From Halobacteriales archaeon QS_9_68_42 (GTDB taxonomy: Archaea > Halobacteriota > Halobacteria > Halobacteriales > Haloarculaceae), in contig PXSE01000019.1 of NCBI GenBank assembly GCA_003022905.1, forward strand, positions 1 to 9,093: 9,093 bases of DNA. The letters are read 5' to 3'. Below are positions 5,368-9,093 of this stretch, piece by piece (the first letter of the stretch is position 1; every line of letters begins with the position of its first letter). The position numbers were made by a program, and so were the translations under genes. The notes beneath the pieces were generated by a model. The model did not search any database. It was not told the DNA's origin and saw nothing but the letters and a program-made list of their open reading frames with translations.

Positions 5368-6432
5368 ATGGCGAAAGCGACCGAGACCTACGGCGAGTGG
5401 CCGCTGGAGCGGCTGATGACGGAGGTGGTCGGCTCCGGGCACAAGTCCGCCGACGACATGACCCGCGAGCAGGCCGCCGAGGCGTTCCGCCGGGTGCTCG
5501 ACGACGAACCGGACCCGACGACGCTGGGGGCGTTCTGGCTCGCCAACCGCTGGAAGCGCAACACCCCCGAGGAGCTGGGCGCGTTCGTCGACGTGATGAG
5601 CGAGGGCGTCGAGACGGCCGCGCCGGACTGCGACCCCGTCGACTGTGGCGCCAACTACGACGGCAAGGGCCGCAGCGCGGTCTTCGGCGTCGCGGCGGGA
5701 CTGGTGGCCGCCGCCGCCGGCACGCCCGTCGTCGCCCACTCCGCCGACCGCGTGCCGACACAGCGCCAGGACGCCTACAAGCACGTCCTTGACGATTTGG
5801 GCGTCCGGACGGACTTGTCGCCCGCCGAGTCCGCCGACATGACCGACGAGGTGGGCTTCGGCTTCTATTACCGGCCAAACTTCGCGCCCGCCGTCGAGGC
5901 GCTGGACGACCGCCGCGCCCGGATGGGCGTCCGGACGTTCGTCAACACCATCGAGACGCTCGCGAACCCCGCCGAGGCCTCGACCCACCTGGGGTCGTTC
6001 TACCACCTGCCCTATGCCAAGCGCATCATCGACACCCTCGGGGAGAGCGAGACGGCCGACGTTGACCGCGTCGTCATGTTCCAGGGCATGGAGGGGTACG
6101 ACGACGTCCGGCCGGGGTCGACGACGGTGGCCGTCTGGTCTGAAGGCGAGGAGATGGACGACTTCGACATCGAGACGCCGGAGTACGGCATGGACTTCGA
6201 GGAGGCGGACCTCGGCGTCGACGACGTGGCGGCCGATTCGGCCGAGATGACCGAGGCCGTCCTCGCCGGCGACCGCGACGACGAGTTCGCCGACGCCGTC
6301 GCGGTCAACGCCGCGCTCCGCATTTACGCCGCCGGGGACGCCGAGGACATCCGCGACGGCCTCGAGTCGGCCCGGGAGGCGCTGGAGAGCGGCGCGGCCG
6401 CCGAACGGCTCGAGAAACTGCGGTCGTTCTGA
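5368..6432 (+). CDS. TrpD-like protein (anthranilate phosphoribosyltransferase family)
   Basis: The protein has 354 residues and resembles glycosyltransferase family 3 (TrpD/nucleoside phosphorylase fold). An N-terminal helical part (about 1-80, with MTEVVGSGHKSADDMTREQA and LGAFWLANRWKRNTPEEL) matches the TrpD helical domain. VDCGANYDGKGRSAVFGVAA (91-110) sits where TrpD has its phosphoribosyl-pyrophosphate loop GTGGDG. Then come GTPVVAHSADRVPTQ, RRARMGVRTFVNTIETLANP (182-201) and MEGYDDVRPGSTTVAVWSEG (241-260). The C-terminus (VNAALRIYAAGDAEDIRDGL and on) is typical of TrpD. The canonical glycine loop is altered, so the substrate may not be anthranilate. No other trp gene is nearby. ATG 5362 is an alternative start. 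It converges on the monooxygenase gene with an 8-base gap. Confidence 0.82.
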   Translation: MAKATETYGEWPLERLMTEVVGSGHKSADDMTREQAAEAFRRVLDDEPDPTTLGAFWLANRWKRNTPEELGAFVDVMSEGVETAAPDCDPVDCGANYDGKGRSAVFGVAAGLVAAAAGTPVVAHSADRVPTQRQDAYKHVLDDLGVRTDLSPAESADMTDEVGFGFYYRPNFAPAVEALDDRRARMGVRTFVNTIETLANPAEASTHLGSFYHLPYAKRIIDTLGESETADVDRVVMFQGMEGYDDVRPGSTTVAVWSEGEEMDDFDIETPEYGMDFEEADLGVDDVAADSAEMTEAVLAGDRDDEFADAVAVNAALRIYAAGDAEDIRDGLESAREALESGAAAERLEKLRSF

Positions 6433-6440
6433 ACGCGAGA

Positions 6441-8120
6441 TTACTGCTCGACCCTCGCGTTCCGGGCGGCCCGCCGGAGCTCGAACCCGTCGTAGCCGTC
6501 CGCCGCGACCCGCTCGCAGATGCCGCGGTACATGTCCAGCCCGCCCGGGAACGGCGTGAACACGGCCGGCTTGCCGGGGACGTTCTCCCCGCGGTACCAG
6601 GAGTCGGCCTCCGAGAACAGCATGTTGTCGGCCAGCATATTGGTCTGTGAGACCCATTGCCGTTCGGATTCGGCGGTCGGTTGGATGCGGTCGTACCCCT
6701 CGCGGTCCATATGGGAGATGCAGTCGGCAACCCATTCGACGTGCTGCTCGATGGCCATCGGCATGTTGGTCAGCACGGAGGGGCTCTGCGGACCCGTAAT
6801 GGTGAAGAGGTTCGGGAAGCCGTGGACGCCGAGACCGAGGTACGTGACGGGGCCGTCGGCCCACTTGTCCGCTAGCGTCAGGCCGCCGCGGCCCCGGATG
6901 TCCATCGCCAGCAGCGCGCCCGTCATCGCGTCGAACCCCGTTGCGAACACCAGCACGTCGAGTTCGTGGTGGCCGGCGGTCGTCCGGACGCCATCGGGCG
7001 TCACCTCGGTTATCGGGTCGGCGTTGACGTCGACCAAGGAGATGTCCTCGCGATTGTACGTGCCGTAGTAATCGTCGTAGTCCATCGGCGGCCGTTTCGC
7101 GCCGTACGGATGGTCTGTCGGGACGAGTTTCTCGGCGGTCTCGGGGTCGTCGACCCGCTCGCGTATCTTCTCGCGGATGAACTCGGAGACGAACTCGTTG
7201 GTCTCGGCGCTCGACAGCACGTGGCCGGGTTCGAACGCGTGGAGAAACCGGAAGCCGCCCTGCTGCCAGCGCTTCTCGAGGATTTCCCGCATCTCCGCCT
7301 CCGAGAGGGTCCGGGCGGAGTTCTCGTCTGGCTCGAACGGCATCCCCAGCCGGGAGTCGCGGGCCCGCTCCCAGATGTCGTCGTAGTTTTCGTGTATCTC
7401 GGCGTACTCGTCGTTGGCCAGCGGGCGGTTCCGCGCGGGGACGGCGTAGTTCGGCGTCCGCTGGAACACCGTCAGGTGGCCCACACGCGGTGCGGTCGCG
7501 GAGATGAACTGGATGCCGGTCGACCCGGTGCCGATGACGCCGACCCGCTTCCCCCCGAGGTCGACCCCGTCGTGGGGCCACCGGGCCGTGTGGTACCACT
7601 CGCCGTCGAACGTTTCGAGGCCGTCGAAGTCGGGTTTGAACGGCTCGGAGAGACAGCCGACGGCGCTGACGAGGAACCGCGTCTCGACGCTGTCGCCGTC
7701 GTCGGTCTCGACGGTCCAGGTGCCCGCGTCCTCGTCGTACTCGGCCGCCGTGACCGCCGTCCCGAAGGCGATGTCGCGCCGGAGGTCCAGCCGGTCGGCC
7801 GCGAACCGCAGGTACTCGAGAATCTCCGGCCCTTCGGGGTAGCGCTCGGTCCACTCCCATTCCTCGAGCAGGTCCTCCGAGAAGGAGTAACAGTAGATGT
7901 GGCTCTCGCTATCGCACCGTGCCCCGGGGTAGCGGTTCCAGTACCACGTCCCGCCGACGCCGGCGCCCTTCTCGTAGACGCGCACCGAAAGGCTTAGCTC
8001 CCGGAGCCGGTGTAGCATGTACAGCCCGGAGAACCCCGCGCCGACGACGATGGCGTCGAAGTCGGTGTCGTCGGGCGCCTCTCCCGCGGTCGCTTCCGTC
8101 GGACCGACCGCCTCAGGCAC
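6441..8120 (-). CDS. Type I Baeyer-Villiger monooxygenase (FAD/NADPH)
   Basis: The 559-residue flavoprotein is predicted to use FAD, NADPH and O2 to insert oxygen next to a ketone carbonyl, giving an ester or lactone. The FAD-binding Rossmann motif is IVVGAGFSG (24-32), followed by GVGGTWYWNRYPGARCD (54-70). The Baeyer-Villiger fingerprint FxGxxxHxxxWP is complete at 171-182 (FDGEWYHTARWP). The NADPH-binding Rossmann motif is GVIGTGSTGIQ (194-204), and ATGFDAMTGAL (393-403) is typical of the family. The length is close to that of cyclohexanone and related monooxygenases. The start is GTG 8120: an in-frame stop lies three codons upstream and no ATG precedes the FAD motif. AT-rich bases 8152-8162 supply a promoter. 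The substrate is unknown. The TrpD-like gene converges from the other side and has no obvious metabolic link. Confidence 0.92.
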   Translation of the reverse strand: MPEAVGPTEATAGEAPDDTDFDAIVVGAGFSGLYMLHRLRELSLSVRVYEKGAGVGGTWYWNRYPGARCDSESHIYCYSFSEDLLEEWEWTERYPEGPEILEYLRFAADRLDLRRDIAFGTAVTAAEYDEDAGTWTVETDDGDSVETRFLVSAVGCLSEPFKPDFDGLETFDGEWYHTARWPHDGVDLGGKRVGVIGTGSTGIQFISATAPRVGHLTVFQRTPNYAVPARNRPLANDEYAEIHENYDDIWERARDSRLGMPFEPDENSARTLSEAEMREILEKRWQQGGFRFLHAFEPGHVLSSAETNEFVSEFIREKIRERVDDPETAEKLVPTDHPYGAKRPPMDYDDYYGTYNREDISLVDVNADPITEVTPDGVRTTAGHHELDVLVFATGFDAMTGALLAMDIRGRGGLTLADKWADGPVTYLGLGVHGFPNLFTITGPQSPSVLTNMPMAIEQHVEWVADCISHMDREGYDRIQPTAESERQWVSQTNMLADNMLFSEADSWYRGENVPGKPAVFTPFPGGLDMYRGICERVAADGYDGFELRRAARNARVEQ

Positions 8121-8151
8121 AGGTTGTCACCGTCTCACACTGTAGCCCAGA

Positions 8152-8162
8152 ACATAATTAAT
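8152..8162 (-). promoter_or_regulatory. TATA box of the monooxygenase gene
   Basis: On the - strand the bases read ATTAATTATGT, a pronounced AT-rich island in GC-rich DNA. It is centred about 36 bases before the GTG start at 8120, which would put transcription start roughly 10 bases before that codon. Confidence 0.55.
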
Positions 8163-8236
8163 CCATCACCTCGCAAGCGAGGCGGGTACACAAGCGGGGG
8201 CCGGCGCCCGACAGTCGTCGGGTCGGCCGGAGCCGG

Positions 8237-8385
8237 TCAGTCGTCGGCCTCGAACGGGCTCTCGAGCGCCTCCCCCCAGCGCCTCCAGAGAGTCGGTCGG
8301 AACGCCCGACGGCGGCGGTCACGCCGCTCTTGGCGGCCAGTCCCGCCGCGCCGCCCAGCCCCTGTAGAAACGTGCGTCGCTCCAT
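8237..8385 (-). pseudogene. Tiny Tat-leader protein, frame broken at a CT repeat
   Basis: ATG 8385 on the - strand begins MERRTFLQGLGGAAGLAAKS, a good twin-arginine leader (ERRTFLQ, then Gly/Ala-rich). The frame continues GVTAAVGRSDRL and then runs into Arg/Gly-rich nonsense. In the neighbouring frame the sequence LWRRWGEALESPFEADD ends at TGA 8239-8237. The two join exactly if one CT is removed from CTCTCT (plus-strand AGAGAG, 8287-8292), giving 48 residues that end in the acidic tail ESPFEADD. The mature part would be only about 20 residues. A TATA-like TGATAAAC lies at 8448-8441. It may be a pseudogene, a sequencing error, or a gene with slippage at the repeat. The function is unknown. Confidence 0.5.
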
Positions 8386-8630
8386 GTGGCCCCCGATTCG
8401 TCGGTCGCTCCGAAAGGCGATTCGCCGTCTATCGTGGGTGGTTTATCAGCCGACCAGTCGGGCGTGACCGCGGTTCGACCGCCGCCGGCCCACCACTCGC
8501 GCCGCCAAGAGTTCAGGTACGCCTCTTGAGTGTCGGTGAGTTCGTCGTGTTCGGGGCCCAGCGCCGCGAGCTTCCGCTCGGCGACCTCGCAGACGACGGT
8601 TCGGCGTCGCTCCCCACGCCTCGCGGGGGG
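8386..8630 (-). pseudogene. Degenerate - strand reading frame, unknown function
   Basis: In the 354 bases between the small Tat gene and the cyclophilin gene no intact gene is evident. On the - strand, from about 8591 to 8386, one frame has protein-like character: CEVAERKLAALGPEHDELTD, then TQEAYLNSWRREWW, then TPDWSADKPPTIDGESPFGA. It has no stop before it runs in a different frame through the Tat-leader gene. Upstream it loses protein character, and another frame (LEASLAASGEVSS, near 8635-8675) may hold the preceding part, implying a further frameshift. No start or family can be assigned. The region may be a gene in decay or a chance open frame. Confidence 0.25.
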
Positions 8631-8709
8631 ACGACACTTCCCCCGACGCGGCGAGCGACGCCTCCAGAACCCTGGATCGACCGCCCCCGACCGGCGAGCA
8701 GTCGGCAGC

Positions 8710-8716
8710 CTTTTGC
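8710..8716 (+). promoter_or_regulatory. TATA-like box of the cyclophilin gene
   Basis: CTTTTGC is centred about 27 bases before the ATG at 8740, the spacing expected for a leaderless haloarchaeal transcript. Confidence 0.45.
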
Positions 8717-8739
8717 GACGTCCGCGCCACCCTCCGGCC

Positions 8740-9093
8740 ATGAGCGACAACCCGACCGTCACCCTCGGGACGACCCACGGCGACATCACCATCGAACTAT
8801 TCGAAGAGCGCGCCCCCCGGACCGTCGAGAACTTCCTCAACCTCGCGGAGCACGACCCGGCGGCCGACGACGACCCCGCGCCGGACACCACCACCTGGGA
8901 GGATCCCGAGACAGGCGAGGTGCGCGGCGACTCGCTGTACGAGGGATGCGTCTTCCACCGAATCATCGAGGGGTTCATGATTCAGGGCGGCGACCCGACG
9001 GGGACCGGCCGCGGCGGCCCCGGCTACGAGTTCGACGACGAGTTCCACGACGAGTTGACCCACGACGGTCCCGGAATCCTCTCGATGGCCAAC
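8740..9093 (+). CDS. Peptidyl-prolyl cis-trans isomerase, cyclophilin type (3' end missing)
   Basis: The first 118 codons are present and the gene runs off the window edge. The protein catalyses cis-trans isomerisation of X-Pro bonds and assists folding; no signal peptide is seen, so it is cytoplasmic. It starts MSDNPTVTLGTTHGDITIEL and continues FEERAPRTVENFLNLAEHD, which is typical of cyclophilins. The core signature VFHRIIEGFMIQGGDPTGTG (residues 72-91) carries the catalytic Arg of FHRII and the FMIQGGD motif. GGPGYEFDDEF and GILSMAN follow. Between NFLNLAEH and LYEGCVFHR lies an acidic insert of about 28 residues with DPETGEVRGDS, seen in haloarchaeal members of the family. ATG 8740 is supported by a TATA-like box 27 bases upstream. 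Confidence 0.95.
   Translation, partial: MSDNPTVTLGTTHGDITIELFEERAPRTVENFLNLAEHDPAADDDPAPDTTTWEDPETGEVRGDSLYEGCVFHRIIEGFMIQGGDPTGTGRGGPGYEFDDEFHDELTHDGPGILSMAN

Noticed and set aside
5245..7860. An 871-codon - strand open frame
   Set aside because: It runs antisense to the TrpD-like gene and out of frame through the monooxygenase gene, with Arg-rich composition and no motifs. It is a chance frame in spite of its length.
6966..7997. A 343-codon + strand open frame opposite the monooxygenase
   Set aside because: It is the antisense shadow of a gene whose FAD, NADPH and Baeyer-Villiger motifs are all intact.
8117..8163. Possible third copy of the 82-bp element before the monooxygenase gene
   Set aside because: A chance translated similarity (VVTVSH) to the element suggested it, but at base level only a few scattered positions match and neither palindrome arm is present.
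1..9093. CRISPR array, toxin-antitoxin pair, defence island or transposase
   Set aside because: No regularly spaced direct repeats, Cas or transposase motifs, or paired toxin-antitoxin genes were seen on either strand.

Overview
The window looks like chromosomal DNA of an extremely halophilic archaeon (class Halobacteria). The DNA is very GC-rich, the proteins are rich in Asp and Glu, several starts look leaderless with a TATA-like box about 25-30 bases before the ATG, twin-arginine (Tat) leaders are present, and the tRNA is of archaeal type. The genus cannot be fixed from the sequence alone; a Haloarcula-like relative is a guess.

Left part (1-1065): a tRNA-Ile(GAT) gene is followed by about 950 bases with no intact gene. 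Three short reading frames lie here, each of which reads well only after a one-base correction: 258-385 (+), 480-738 (-, a small membrane protein) and, less certainly, 780-1041 (+). An 82-bp imperfect palindrome (399-480) abuts the stop codon of the second.

Middle-left (1066-2146): a small winged-helix protein and two small membrane proteins run on the + strand. They end in an intergenic zone that holds a remnant copy of the 3' end of the next gene, a perfect hairpin and T-tracts for both strands.

Middle (2147-5306): a fused siroheme decarboxylase (AhbA/AhbB-type, alternative heme pathway) on the - strand is divergent from a two-helix bacterial-PH-domain membrane protein. This is followed by a Tat-exported endonuclease/exonuclease/phosphatase-fold enzyme with a C-terminal membrane anchor. 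A second 82-bp element (5225-5306) sits directly on the stop codon of that enzyme gene, in the same orientation relative to the stop as the first element.

Right part (5307-9093): a TrpD-like (glycosyltransferase family 3) protein converges, with an 8-base gap, on a type I Baeyer-Villiger monooxygenase. Next come a tiny Tat-leader protein broken at a short CT repeat and a degenerate stretch with no intact gene. A cyclophilin-type peptidyl-prolyl isomerase starts at 8740 and runs off the window.

The larger genes are all intact and mostly look like separate transcription units, so there is no single pathway operon. The most unusual signals are the two stop-codon-anchored 82-bp elements, the duplicated decarboxylase tail whose differences are all synonymous, and the clustering of frame-broken small genes in two zones.
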